Positions 1 to 6,132 of a stretch of 14,566 bases of DNA are shown here, piece after piece (positions within the stretch are counted from its first letter, which is position 1; each line of letters starts with the position of its first letter). The DNA lies in contig CAYJOR010000064.1 in the NCBI GenBank assembly GCA_964371865.1, positions 1 to 14,566 of the forward strand, in the 5' to 3' direction. Under the pieces are notes generated by a model that saw only the letters and a list, made by a program, of their open reading frames with translations, had not been told where the DNA came from and made no database searches. The translations under genes and the position numbers were made by a program. This DNA is from CAYJAZ01 sp964371865. GTDB taxonomy: Bacteria > Desulfobacterota > Desulfovibrionia > Desulfovibrionales > Desulfovibrionaceae.

Positions 1-75
1 TTTTTTTGGTGGGGGTGGTTGGTGCCCAAATTTTTTTTTTTAAAAAAAACTTTTTTGCCCCCCCCCCCCAAGAAA
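1..75. other. Low-complexity contig end, possibly a garbled hairpin repeat
   Basis: The first ~75 bases consist almost only of homopolymer runs: T7, G5, T11, A8, T6 and C11. A G-rich stretch on the left, a T-run/A-run centre and a C-run on the right give the general outline of the family A hairpins seen elsewhere in the window, where GGGGGAAACC and T/A-rich inner arms face GGTTTCCCCC. No copy can be aligned cleanly. It could be a poorly sequenced family A copy at a contig end, or simply bad sequence. No gene is supported here. Confidence 0.5.
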
Positions 76-125
76 TCACAAATTAGAATAACATGCTCGT
101 ACATATAAAATCATATTCAATATTA

Positions 126-154
126 TTGACAACGGCTTGTATACAGTCTAAAAT
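126..154 (+). promoter_or_regulatory. Near-consensus sigma-70 promoter for the 178-3345 unit
   Basis: TTGACA at 126-131 is followed after exactly 17 bases by TAAAAT at 149-154, a perfect -35 and a five-of-six -10. The predicted transcription start is near 161, giving a leader of only about 17 bases before the ATG at 178. An 8-base palindrome, TGTATACA (138-145), lies in the spacer and could be an operator half or chance. Confidence 0.8.
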
Positions 155-177
155 ATAAAAAACACTGGAGGACTGTT

Positions 178-585
178 ATGAAAAAGTTTATTTTTTTACT
201 TATTAGTATTTTCAGTATTTCATTTGCAACTATTGCAAGTGCAGAAGTGATTGAAGCTGAAAATCAAGTTTCTTACACAATTTATTTTGGTAGAGGCTCT
301 GACGAAAATGCTGTAAATGTTTCAAATTTCTATACTTTTATAAATAAAGAGTTTGCTAGCATTGCAGCTTCAGGTTTAACTATAATTGAAAGTCGTGGAC
401 AAAGATACCTAGATAGTGTAAGTGTATTGCGAGAGAATACTACGATAGTACAAATAGTGGGTGATACCTCAATTAATGACAAAATTAAAGAAGTATCAGA
501 AAAATATTGTAAACAATTTAAAGCGCAAAATGTTTCGGTATTTGTAGTGAAAACGAATAATGTTTCAACTGCGATATATAATTAA
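178..585 (+). CDS. Small secreted protein of unknown function
   Basis: This 135-residue protein begins with a clear Sec signal peptide: KK at positions 2-3, a hydrophobic run to about residue 19, and a signal peptidase I type site after residue 22 (ASA|EV). The mature part, about 113 residues, is a mixed alpha/beta sequence with one cysteine, near residue 111, no further membrane segment and no motif I recognise. Export to the periplasm is inferred. The start is well supported: ATG lies six bases after GGAGG (167-171) and behind the strong promoter at 126-154. fmt follows within 25 bases with no terminator between, so the same transcript probably reads into fmt. No function is proposed. Confidence 0.8.
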   Translation: MKKFIFLLISIFSISFATIASAEVIEAENQVSYTIYFGRGSDENAVNVSNFYTFINKEFASIAASGLTIIESRGQRYLDSVSVLRENTTIVQIVGDTSINDKIKEVSEKYCKQFKAQNVSVFVVKTNNVSTAIYN

Positions 586-609
586 TTTTTGCAGAGTAGA
601 AAATCTAGA

Positions 610-1548
610 ATGAAAAATATTGTATTTATGGGTACTCCGGATTTTGCAGCGCAGATCCTGGAACATATTGAAAAAAATTGCTTGGAATTACAAACTCGTA
701 TTGTAGGCGTTTACTGCCAACCAGATAAACCGGCGGGGAGAGGCAAAAAATTGCAATCCCCACCGGTTAAGTTGAAAGCACAGGAATTAAACCTTCCTGT
801 GTTTCAGCCTTTAAATTTCAAAAATCAGGAAGATATTGATGCCCTAGCAGCACTTGAGCCAGATGTTCTAATCGTTGCTGCTTACGGCTTAATTTTACCT
901 GAAAGTGTTCTATCAATCCCAAAATTAGGGCCTTACAATATTCACGCATCTTTACTTCCTCAATGGAGAGGTGCAGCGCCTATTCATAGAGGTATACTCG
1001 CGGGTGACACTCAAACAGGTATCACAATTATGCGCATGGAAAAAGGACTTGATACCGGCGATATGCTACTTCAACAAGCCATTCCAATTGCGAAAAAAGA
1101 AACATCACAAACGCTTTTTGATGCTTTGTCAGACTTAGGCGGAAAGCTTATGATGGCAGCACTCAAACAGATTTTTGAACTGCGTGCAGGATTCATTCCA
1201 CAAAATCATGAAAAAGCCACTTATGCACATAAAATTCTCAAAGAAGAATTTACTTTCGACTGGAATATTTCAGCTGTAGATGTTGATAGAAAAGTTCGTG
1301 CTTTAATAACTCCTCGTACAGTTCTTTCCACAAAGAAAGATAGTGAACTTAATGTTCAAATTCTTGAGGGTGAAGTTGTGGATTACTCAAAAGATGCAAA
1401 TATAGCTGTAGGCACAATTCTAGAAGTAACTCCGGAAAGCCTTATTATTGCTACAACAGATTTAGATAAAGCCTATGCGGTAAAAACAATAAAACCAATA
1501 GGTAAAAACGCCATGAAGATTAAAGACTTTGCTAATGGCTATTTATAA
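610..1548 (+). CDS. fmt: Methionyl-tRNA formyltransferase
   Basis: It formylates Met-tRNAfMet with 10-formyl-tetrahydrofolate for bacterial translation initiation. With the ATG at 610 the protein has 312 residues, normal for the family. The N-terminal Rossmann formyltransferase domain begins with FMGTPDFA at residues 6-13 and carries AGRGKK (42-47). The catalytic set is visible: Asn110 and His112 in NIHASLLPQWRG, and Asp148 in GLDTGD. The C-terminal tRNA-binding domain follows AHKI and a short linker. A TTG at 589 would add seven residues that fit nothing in the family, so ATG 610 is preferred although its ribosome-binding site is weak. The usual partner gene, peptide deformylase (def), is not next to it; the gene upstream encodes a secreted protein instead. 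The YkgJ-type gene starts 17 bases downstream. Confidence 0.96.
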   Translation: MKNIVFMGTPDFAAQILEHIEKNCLELQTRIVGVYCQPDKPAGRGKKLQSPPVKLKAQELNLPVFQPLNFKNQEDIDALAALEPDVLIVAAYGLILPESVLSIPKLGPYNIHASLLPQWRGAAPIHRGILAGDTQTGITIMRMEKGLDTGDMLLQQAIPIAKKETSQTLFDALSDLGGKLMMAALKQIFELRAGFIPQNHEKATYAHKILKEEFTFDWNISAVDVDRKVRALITPRTVLSTKKDSELNVQILEGEVVDYSKDANIAVGTILEVTPESLIIATTDLDKAYAVKTIKPIGKNAMKIKDFANGYL

Positions 1549-1565
1549 AAAAGGAAAAAATTAAT

Positions 1566-2231
1566 ATGCTCATGCAAGAAGCCATTGATAAAGCTTTAGA
1601 AGAATATAAAAAACTCTTAGAATTAGCAGATGCTACTTTCGCACAAGTTGCAGAGAAGTTTCCAAATGAAATCAAATGTCACGACGGTTGTATTTCCTGT
1701 TGTCACTCCCCTTTTGACTTAAGTCTTGTCGAGGCTATTGCCTTACAGACAGCGTTTAAAAAGAAAATTCCATATGGTGGTTTTCGTTCTGCTATAGCTC
1801 GTTCAGCATCAGACACTGAACGCTTGCTTATGAAAGAAAAAAAAAGATATCATCAACTTACAAAGAAAGGTTATACGCACGCCGCAGTTTTGGAAGAAGC
1901 ATCTAAACTACAGCTCCGTTGCCCTCTTCTGGGGCCGGAAGATTCTTGTCTTCTTTACGATGATAGACCAATAACTTGCAGACTCTATGGTATTCCTTCA
2001 GCGATTAACGGAAATGTACATGCTTGCGGTGAATCCGGCTTTGATTCAGGAAAATCATATCCAACTGTATTTATATCAAAATTTCAAGATAAACTTGCTC
2101 AAATCTCTTTAGATCTACAAAATGACCTAGGTTCTTCTTATAGAGAATTATATAAAGTTTATCTTCCTTTATCTTCCGCCATTTTACATCCTATTGATAA
2201 AACTTGGCTTGGAATTAAATCCGATAAATAA
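1566..2231 (+). CDS. YkgJ/CxxCxxCC-family putative metal-cluster protein
   Basis: The 221-residue protein has the hallmark cysteine pattern of the YkgJ (PF03692) family: Cys38, Cys42, Cys45 and Cys46 (CxxxCxxCC), then Cys119, Cys128, Cys138 and Cys154. The second half includes CPLLG, a D-C-LLYDDRP segment and TCRLYG, as in the family. Eight conserved cysteines suggest a bound metal, Fe-S or zinc, but the biochemical role of the family is largely unknown to me. There is no signal peptide, so it is likely cytoplasmic. AAGGA (1551-1555) lies ten bases before the ATG; another ATG two codons later (1572) is possible. It is cotranscribed with fmt upstream (17-base gap) and the next gene (11-base gap). 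Confidence 0.85.
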   Translation: MLMQEAIDKALEEYKKLLELADATFAQVAEKFPNEIKCHDGCISCCHSPFDLSLVEAIALQTAFKKKIPYGGFRSAIARSASDTERLLMKEKKRYHQLTKKGYTHAAVLEEASKLQLRCPLLGPEDSCLLYDDRPITCRLYGIPSAINGNVHACGESGFDSGKSYPTVFISKFQDKLAQISLDLQNDLGSSYRELYKVYLPLSSAILHPIDKTWLGIKSDK

Positions 2232-2242
2232 AAGGAAAAAAT

Positions 2243-2656
2243 ATGCCTTTACATATACCTGCGTCCGTTTACCGTGACGGTACACCACAAGAACTTACTT
2301 CAGAACAAGAAGATAACAAAAAACAATTGTATGATAGCATGTCGCCAAGACGTCGTAAATTTATAGACAGAATAGGCTATGAAAACTGGGATCCATTTCC
2401 AAAGCCAAATGATCCAATGGAATTAAGAGTTGATGCAACTGGACGTTCAGTTCAACAATTAGTTCAAGGATTTGGCAAAGCTATGAAAAATCAAAAAGTG
2501 ATTCCGGGCTATGAAACCGGTCAAGCATTTGAGCAAGGTGCGCTAGAAATGGCACTTCACCTTGTAAACAAAGATGAGAAATTCTTAGGAATGTTTGAGT
2601 TCGCCGTTTGGTATCATCAGCTTCTTCTTAAAGAAGGACATGTTGACGAAAATTAA
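2243..2656 (+). CDS. Conserved-looking hypothetical protein, 137 residues
   Basis: I do not recognise this protein. It is soluble, has no signal peptide or membrane segment and no cysteine. Visible features are a charged N-terminal half with an SPRRRKFIDRIGYENWDPFPKP segment (about residues 34-55, rich in Arg, Trp and Pro) and a helical C-terminal half with a probable amphipathic helix (GALEMALHLVNKDEKFLG). AAGGA (2232-2236) sits six bases before the ATG. It lies between a YkgJ-type gene and a TPR gene, all codirectional, so it probably belongs to the fmt operon. The -35 element of the promoter for the next gene overlaps its last codons. Codon use matches its neighbours, so it is very likely a real gene. 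Confidence 0.8.
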   Translation: MPLHIPASVYRDGTPQELTSEQEDNKKQLYDSMSPRRRKFIDRIGYENWDPFPKPNDPMELRVDATGRSVQQLVQGFGKAMKNQKVIPGYETGQAFEQGALEMALHLVNKDEKFLGMFEFAVWYHQLLLKEGHVDEN

Positions 2657-2670
2657 TTCGGTATTATAAT
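2643..2670 (+). promoter_or_regulatory. Internal promoter for the TPR gene
   Basis: TTGACG at 2643-2648 and a perfect TATAAT at 2665-2670 are separated by 16 bases. The -35 overlaps the last codons of the 137-residue protein gene. The predicted start near 2677 gives a leader of about 45 bases to the ATG at 2722. The TPR protein could therefore be made independently of the fmt transcript. Confidence 0.65.
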
Positions 2671-2721
2671 AAAAAAGATGTTTTGAAATTACATTTGAAT
2701 TATAAAAGGATAGGATGAGAT

Positions 2722-3345
2722 ATGAAAGAACGTTATGATGATATTGATGAATATATTGCAGATCTTCAAGCTGAAATTGAAGCAACTCCAATCTGTGCTA
2801 ACCACCACTACAATCTTGGTGTAGCTATGCTCTCAAAAGGTGATTTTGATGCGGCTGAATCATCATTTTTAGAAGCAGTAAGACAGTCTTCAAGACTTTC
2901 AGAAGCATATGTTCAACTTGGTGGTATTTGCCTACAAAGAAATGACTTTGAAGGTTGCCTTCGTTACAATGAAGAAGCAAAAAATACCCGTCCAAAATTT
3001 GCAATCGCTCAAGCTAATATGGGCTTTGCCTACTTACAACTTGGCGAAGTTGACAAAGCAATCGAAGCTTTAAATAAAGCTTTGAAATGGGATCCGAACC
3101 TTGTTCAAGCCCTTACAACTTTATCATCAGCTCATCTTATGAACAATGATAGCGAAACAGGACTTAAAATTGCTAAAGAAGCTTTGCGTCTACAACCGGG
3201 ATTTGCTCCTGCTTGGCATAACGTTTCACTTGCACACATGGAACAGAACAACACAGCAGAAGCTATTAAAGCAATGGATAAAGCACTAGAATTCGGTTAC
3301 GATGTTCCTAAAGAATTTCGTGACGAAGTAGAACAATATAGATAA
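2722..3345 (+). CDS. TPR-repeat protein
   Basis: The 207-residue soluble protein consists almost wholly of tetratricopeptide repeats: about five 34-residue units at roughly 26-59, 60-93, 94-127, 128-161 and 162-195. The consensus small residues are visible (NLGVAMLSKGDFDAA, QLGGICLQRNDFEG, NMGFAYLQLGEVDKA, HNVSLAHMEQNNTAE). Such folds form a helical scaffold for protein-protein binding; the partner cannot be told from sequence. There is no signal peptide. The start is supported by purine-rich GGATGAGA just upstream and by the promoter at 2643-2670. It is the last gene of the fmt unit; a family A hairpin starts 11 bases after the stop. Confidence 0.92.
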   Translation: MKERYDDIDEYIADLQAEIEATPICANHHYNLGVAMLSKGDFDAAESSFLEAVRQSSRLSEAYVQLGGICLQRNDFEGCLRYNEEAKNTRPKFAIAQANMGFAYLQLGEVDKAIEALNKALKWDPNLVQALTTLSSAHLMNNDSETGLKIAKEALRLQPGFAPAWHNVSLAHMEQNNTAEAIKAMDKALEFGYDVPKEFRDEVEQYR

Positions 3346-3355
3346 GTTATTTTTT

Positions 3356-3423
3356 CGAGAGAGAGAAACCACGTTTTTTTGAAAAAAACGATTTTTCCCT
3401 CTCTCGAGCTCTCTTCCTTCCTT
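3356..3423 (+). repeat. Family A hairpin-plus-tail element, copy A1
   Basis: The hairpin spans 3356-3406. The outer arms CGAGAGAG and CTCTCTCG pair perfectly, and the inner arms CGTTTTTTT and AAAAAAACG pair around a single G. Between them is a partly paired internal loop, where the GAAACC/GGTTTC pairing of other copies is eroded. The tail AGCTCTCTTCCTTCCTT follows at 3407-3423. The hairpin begins 11 bases after the TPR stop codon and the tail points away from the gene. There is no U-tract after the hairpin, so it is not a textbook intrinsic terminator. Confidence 0.8.
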
Positions 3424-3597
3424 AAAAAACAACTAGGAACTTTTTTAAAGTTTTTGATAATATTTTTTACAAATTCACTTGCACTAATAAAAAAAAATAT
3501 TACTCTTCTAGGGAGAGAAAATTAAAGTTTTTAACTTAATTAAATCGTTATAAATTTACTAAAAAAATTCCTTTTCATAAATCCACAATTGGTTTTT
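3424..3597. other. AT-rich spacer between two inverted family A elements
   Basis: These 174 bases hold no credible coding frame. They must contain the nifU promoter, but I find no clear pair: TTGCAC at 3479-3484 and TATAAA at 3549-3554 are isolated candidates. GCACTAATAAAAA (3481-3493) recurs, nearly identical, at 13238-13251 in the other A-A spacer. ACAATTGGTTTT (3585-3596), next to the tail of A2, recurs exactly at 13301-13312 next to the tail of A6. Confidence 0.5.
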
Positions 3598-3662
3598 AAG
3601 GAAGGGGAGAGCTCGAGAGGGGAAAACTCATTTTTGACTCAAAAATGCGGTTTCCCCTCTCG
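3598..3662 (-). repeat. Family A element, copy A2, 5' of nifU
   Basis: Read on the minus strand, the hairpin (3662-3614) is followed by the tail (3613-3598). The outer stem pairs 12 bases (CGAGAGGGGAAA with TTTCCCCTCTCG), then a short imperfect stretch, then CATTTTT with AAAAATG. The G-run is four long here and the tail has four Cs to match. The mirror repeat runs over 3602-3624 around T3613. The hairpin lies 25 bases before the nifU ATG, so the element is inverted relative to A1, with the two tails facing each other across the spacer. Confidence 0.82.
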
Positions 3663-3687
3663 AAAGATTGCCTCAAGGAGATAAATC

Positions 3688-4533
3688 ATGTGGGAATATA
3701 CAGATACGGTTTATGATCATTTCATGAACCCAAGAAACGCAGGATTACTTGAAAATCCATCAGCGGTTGGTGAAGTTGGAAGCTTAGCTTGTGGCGATGC
3801 TCTTAAACTTTACTTACAAATAGAAAATGATATTATTACAGATGCAAAATTCCAAACATTTGGGTGTGCATCTGCTATTGCATCATCATCAGCACTTACA
3901 GAAATGATTAAAGGTATGAGCGTTGAAGATGCGGCTAAAGTAAAAAATAAAGATATTGCAGATTTCTTAGGCGGACTTCCTCCTGAAAAAATGCACTGCT
4001 CTGTTATGGGTGAAGAAGCTTTAGAAGCTGCTATCCGTAACTATAAAGGTTTACCACCACTTGAACATGTTGACGACCATAGCCCACTTATCTGTAAATG
4101 CTTTGGTATTACAGAAAACCAAATTCGTGAAGTTGTACGCTTAAATGGCTTAAAAGAAGCTAAAGAAGTGACGAACTTTACAAAAGCTGGTGGCGCATGT
4201 GGTAAATGTAAAGGTCTAATCCAAGATATTATTGATGATGAAGCAGGTATCGTAAGCGATAAATTTAAAGAAATTAAACCTGTGCAGTCATCAGCAATGA
4301 CAAATATCCAACGTATGCAAAAAGTTTTGCAAGTTATTGAATCTGATATTCGTCCTCGTCTTGCTCAAGATGGCGGAGATATTGAACTTATTGACGTTGT
4401 AGGTGTAAAGATTGTTGTGTCCTTTAGAGGAAAATGTGCATCATGTAAATCCTCACACCTCACAATTAAAAACTTAGTAGAAAAAACTCTTAGAGAGCAA
4501 GTAGACTCATCTATCGAGGTTGTGGAGGCATAA
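3688..4533 (+). CDS. nifU: Fe-S cluster assembly scaffold NifU, three-domain type
   Basis: This is a full modular NifU of 281 residues. Residues 1-125 form the IscU-like scaffold with Cys35, Asp37, Cys60 and Cys104. About 133-185 is the BFD-like [2Fe-2S] domain with Cys136, Cys138, Cys171 and Cys174. About 205-281 is the C-terminal NifU domain with Cys250 and Cys253 (CxxC in RGKCASC). The scaffold receives sulfur from NifS and passes clusters to apo-proteins in the cytoplasm. No nitrogenase genes are nearby, so a general Fe-S role is inferred, as for the NIF-type systems of epsilonproteobacteria. AAGGAG (3675-3680) is seven bases before the ATG. The stop codon overlaps the nifS start (TAATG), implying translational coupling. 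Confidence 0.96.
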   Translation: MWEYTDTVYDHFMNPRNAGLLENPSAVGEVGSLACGDALKLYLQIENDIITDAKFQTFGCASAIASSSALTEMIKGMSVEDAAKVKNKDIADFLGGLPPEKMHCSVMGEEALEAAIRNYKGLPPLEHVDDHSPLICKCFGITENQIREVVRLNGLKEAKEVTNFTKAGGACGKCKGLIQDIIDDEAGIVSDKFKEIKPVQSSAMTNIQRMQKVLQVIESDIRPRLAQDGGDIELIDVVGVKIVVSFRGKCASCKSSHLTIKNLVEKTLREQVDSSIEVVEA

Positions 4534-5711
4534 TGCTTACAACTATAAATTCACCTATTTATCTAGATAATAATGCAACTACAAGAGTAGCGCCTGAAGT
4601 TGTTGAAGCGATGTTACCAACATTCAGCACTTTATATGGTAACGCATCTTCTATGTATACCTTTGGTGGGCAAATGAAGAAAGCAATTGAAGAATCACGT
4701 CAAACAATTGCGAATCTAATAAATGCTTATCCTGATGAAATTATATTCACTTCTTGCGGAACTGAGAGTGATAACTCTGCATACTATTCAGCTATGCGCT
4801 CGCAGCCAACAAAAGGAACTGTAATAACATCAAGAGTTGAACACTCTGCGGTTATCAACTGCACAAACTATGCTGAAAGTCTTGGCAAGAAAGCTATTTG
4901 GCTTGATGTAGATGAGCTCGGTCAACTCGACCTTGCACAGTTTGAAGATACTATCAAGAAAAATGCAGATGATACTTATCTTGTCTCTATCATGCACGCT
5001 AACAACGAAACTGGTACAATCTTCCCTATTGAAAAGATTGCTGAAATCGTAAAAGCTCATGGTATTCTTTTCCACGTAGATGCTGTTCAAACTACAGGCA
5101 AAGAAAAACTTGATATGCAAAAAACTCCTATAGATTTTCTTGCTATATCAGGACATAAACTTCACGCTCCTAAGGGAGTAGGTGTTCTTTATGTTCGCCG
5201 TGGAACTCGTTTTCGACCATTTATGCTTGGTGGTCACCAAGAAGACGGTAGACGTGCAGGAACTGAAAACGTGCCTTATATCGTTGGTCTTGGAAAAGCT
5301 ATCGAGCTTGCATCCAATGGTATGGATCAAGAAAAAGTTAAAATCAAAGCTCTACGTGATAAACTTGAGCAAAGCTTGATTTCAGCTATCCCTAATGCTA
5401 AAATCAATGGCGACATCAACAACCGTCTCTGCAACACCACAAATATTTCTTTCAAGAATATTGAGGGTGAAGCTCTTTTACTTATGCTCAATAATTTTGG
5501 AATTTGTGCAAGCTCAGGCTCTGCGTGTACTTCCGGCTCGTTAGAGCCATCTCATGTGCTTCGTGCTATGGGTGTGCCTTATAACTATGCTCATGGTTCA
5601 CTTAGATTCTCACTTTCACGCTACAATACAGAAGAAGATGTGCAAAAAGTTCTCGATGTGTTACCACGCATTGTTGAAAACCTCAGAGCTATGTCACCAT
5701 TCAGAGACTAG
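4533..5711 (+). CDS. nifS: Cysteine desulfurase NifS
   Basis: This PLP enzyme of 392 residues removes sulfur from L-cysteine, giving alanine and a protein persulfide that feeds NifU. Visible landmarks are His104 in the RVEHSAV segment, Asp183 and Gln186 in HVDAVQ, the PLP lysine Lys209 in ISGHKLHAPKG, GTENVPYIVGLG (243-254), and the catalytic Cys332 in the loop SGSACTSGS. The short SxxCTSGS loop without an insertion marks a group I (NifS/IscS-like) enzyme. The start ATG overlaps the nifU stop by one base, so the two are coupled. Family A copy A3 starts 27 bases after the stop, and the strong terminator lies about 190 bases further on. Confidence 0.96.
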   Translation: MLTTINSPIYLDNNATTRVAPEVVEAMLPTFSTLYGNASSMYTFGGQMKKAIEESRQTIANLINAYPDEIIFTSCGTESDNSAYYSAMRSQPTKGTVITSRVEHSAVINCTNYAESLGKKAIWLDVDELGQLDLAQFEDTIKKNADDTYLVSIMHANNETGTIFPIEKIAEIVKAHGILFHVDAVQTTGKEKLDMQKTPIDFLAISGHKLHAPKGVGVLYVRRGTRFRPFMLGGHQEDGRRAGTENVPYIVGLGKAIELASNGMDQEKVKIKALRDKLEQSLISAIPNAKINGDINNRLCNTTNISFKNIEGEALLLMLNNFGICASSGSACTSGSLEPSHVLRAMGVPYNYAHGSLRFSLSRYNTEEDVQKVLDVLPRIVENLRAMSPFRD

Positions 5712-5737
5712 TTTTTTATTTAGTTTTGTTTTTTTTA

Positions 5738-5787
5738 GAGAGGGGGAAACCATACGGTTTCCCCCTCTCGAGCTCTCCCCCTTCCTT
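5738..5787 (+). repeat. Family A element, copy A3, 3' of nifS
   Basis: This is the tidiest copy. GAGAGGGGGAAACC (5738-5751) and GGTTTCCCCCTCTC (5756-5769) form a 14-base-pair perfect stem with loop ATAC. The tail AGCTCTCCCCCTTCCTT follows (5771-5787). Around A5771 the arms CCCCCTCTCG and GCTCTCCCCC are exact mirror images; with flanking TT the mirror covers 5759-5783. A T-rich run lies before the hairpin, not after it. CAAAAAAACTTTTTTATT then joins the element to hairpin C1. Confidence 0.88.
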
Positions 5788-5803
5788 CAAAAAAACTTTT
5801 TTA

Positions 5804-5855
5804 TTTCACCGCACATAATTTTATAGTTAGAGTAAAATATTGAGTGGCGGTGAGA
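5804..5855 (+). other. Structured element C1 (conserved hairpin)
   Basis: TCACCGC (5806-5812) pairs with GCGGTGA (5847-5853), and AC (5813-5814) pairs with GT (5844-5845) across a bulged G. The stem encloses a 29-base AT-rich loop. The same layout recurs at 11588-11638 on the minus strand with TCAACGC opposite GCGTTGA, a compensatory C:G to A:T change. The sequences CGCACATWATTTT at the loop entrance and TTGAGTGGCG at its exit are shared. It could be a structured 3'-untranslated or small RNA element, or part of a DNA repeat. No promoter of its own is evident. Confidence 0.6.
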
Positions 5856-5904
5856 GAAAATATATATTTTTAAAAAAATTATATATAAATTACTTTAAAA
5901 TGAT

Positions 5905-5950
5905 AAAATCTTCCTTTAAGTCTGTATTTACAAACTTAAAGGAAGATTTT
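5905..5950. terminator. Strong bidirectional intrinsic terminator between nifS and cysS
   Basis: Arms 5905-5921 (AAAATCTTCCTTTAAGT) and 5934-5950 are perfectly complementary over 17 base pairs around a 12-base loop. TTTTTTATTATT follows on the plus strand, and ATTTTATCATTTT on the minus strand. Nothing else in the window fits the intrinsic terminator model so well. It lies about 195 bases after nifS and 180 bases after cysS, which are convergent, so both transcripts should carry long 3' untranslated regions that include A3/C1 or B1. Confidence 0.85.
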
Positions 5951-6041
5951 TTATTATTAATTTACCACTTATCCATCAAAGGTAAAGTAGATTTCTTCAT
6001 TTTGACGTTTAAGGTAAAACTTTTTTTGTAAACTATTATTC

Positions 6042-6112
6042 CTTTTCTGACGAGGAACGAGTCGGAAAAGAAATAAGGTTTCCAAAGGAAATTATTTCCT
6101 TTGGTCGCCGAA
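6042..6112 (-). repeat. Family B two-hairpin element, copy B1, 3' of cysS
   Basis: On the plus strand the first hairpin has arms CTTTTCTGAC (6042-6051) and GTCGGAAAAG (6061-6070) around the 9-base loop GAGGAACGA, with one T-G wobble. The second is a 10-base-pair palindrome, CCAAAGGAAA (6082-6091) and TTTCCTTTGG (6095-6104), with loop TTA. TCGCCGAAGG follows. The palindrome side faces cysS, whose stop is 21 bases beyond the element. It is a diverged relative of the copy at 11293-11371, with the loop conserved and the stems changed on both sides. Confidence 0.72.
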
Positions 6113-6132
6113 GGCATCTCTTATTCTTTACT

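Noticed and set aside
589..609. TTG start adding seven residues to Fmt
   Set aside because: Family members begin near the ATG at 610, and the extension has no supporting signal.
2585..2791. Minus-strand open frame across the 137-residue gene and the TPR start
   Set aside because: It overlaps two real genes and a promoter on the other strand and has no family features.
5738..5787. Family A hairpin as an ordinary intrinsic terminator
   Set aside because: The T-run precedes rather than follows the hairpin in the sense direction, and copies also occur inverted at 5' ends. Termination by another mechanism remains possible.
5840..6031. 63-codon open frame on the plus strand after nifS
   Set aside because: It runs through the strong terminator, is dominated by Phe, Leu, Lys and Ile from AT-rich sequence, and has no ribosome-binding site.
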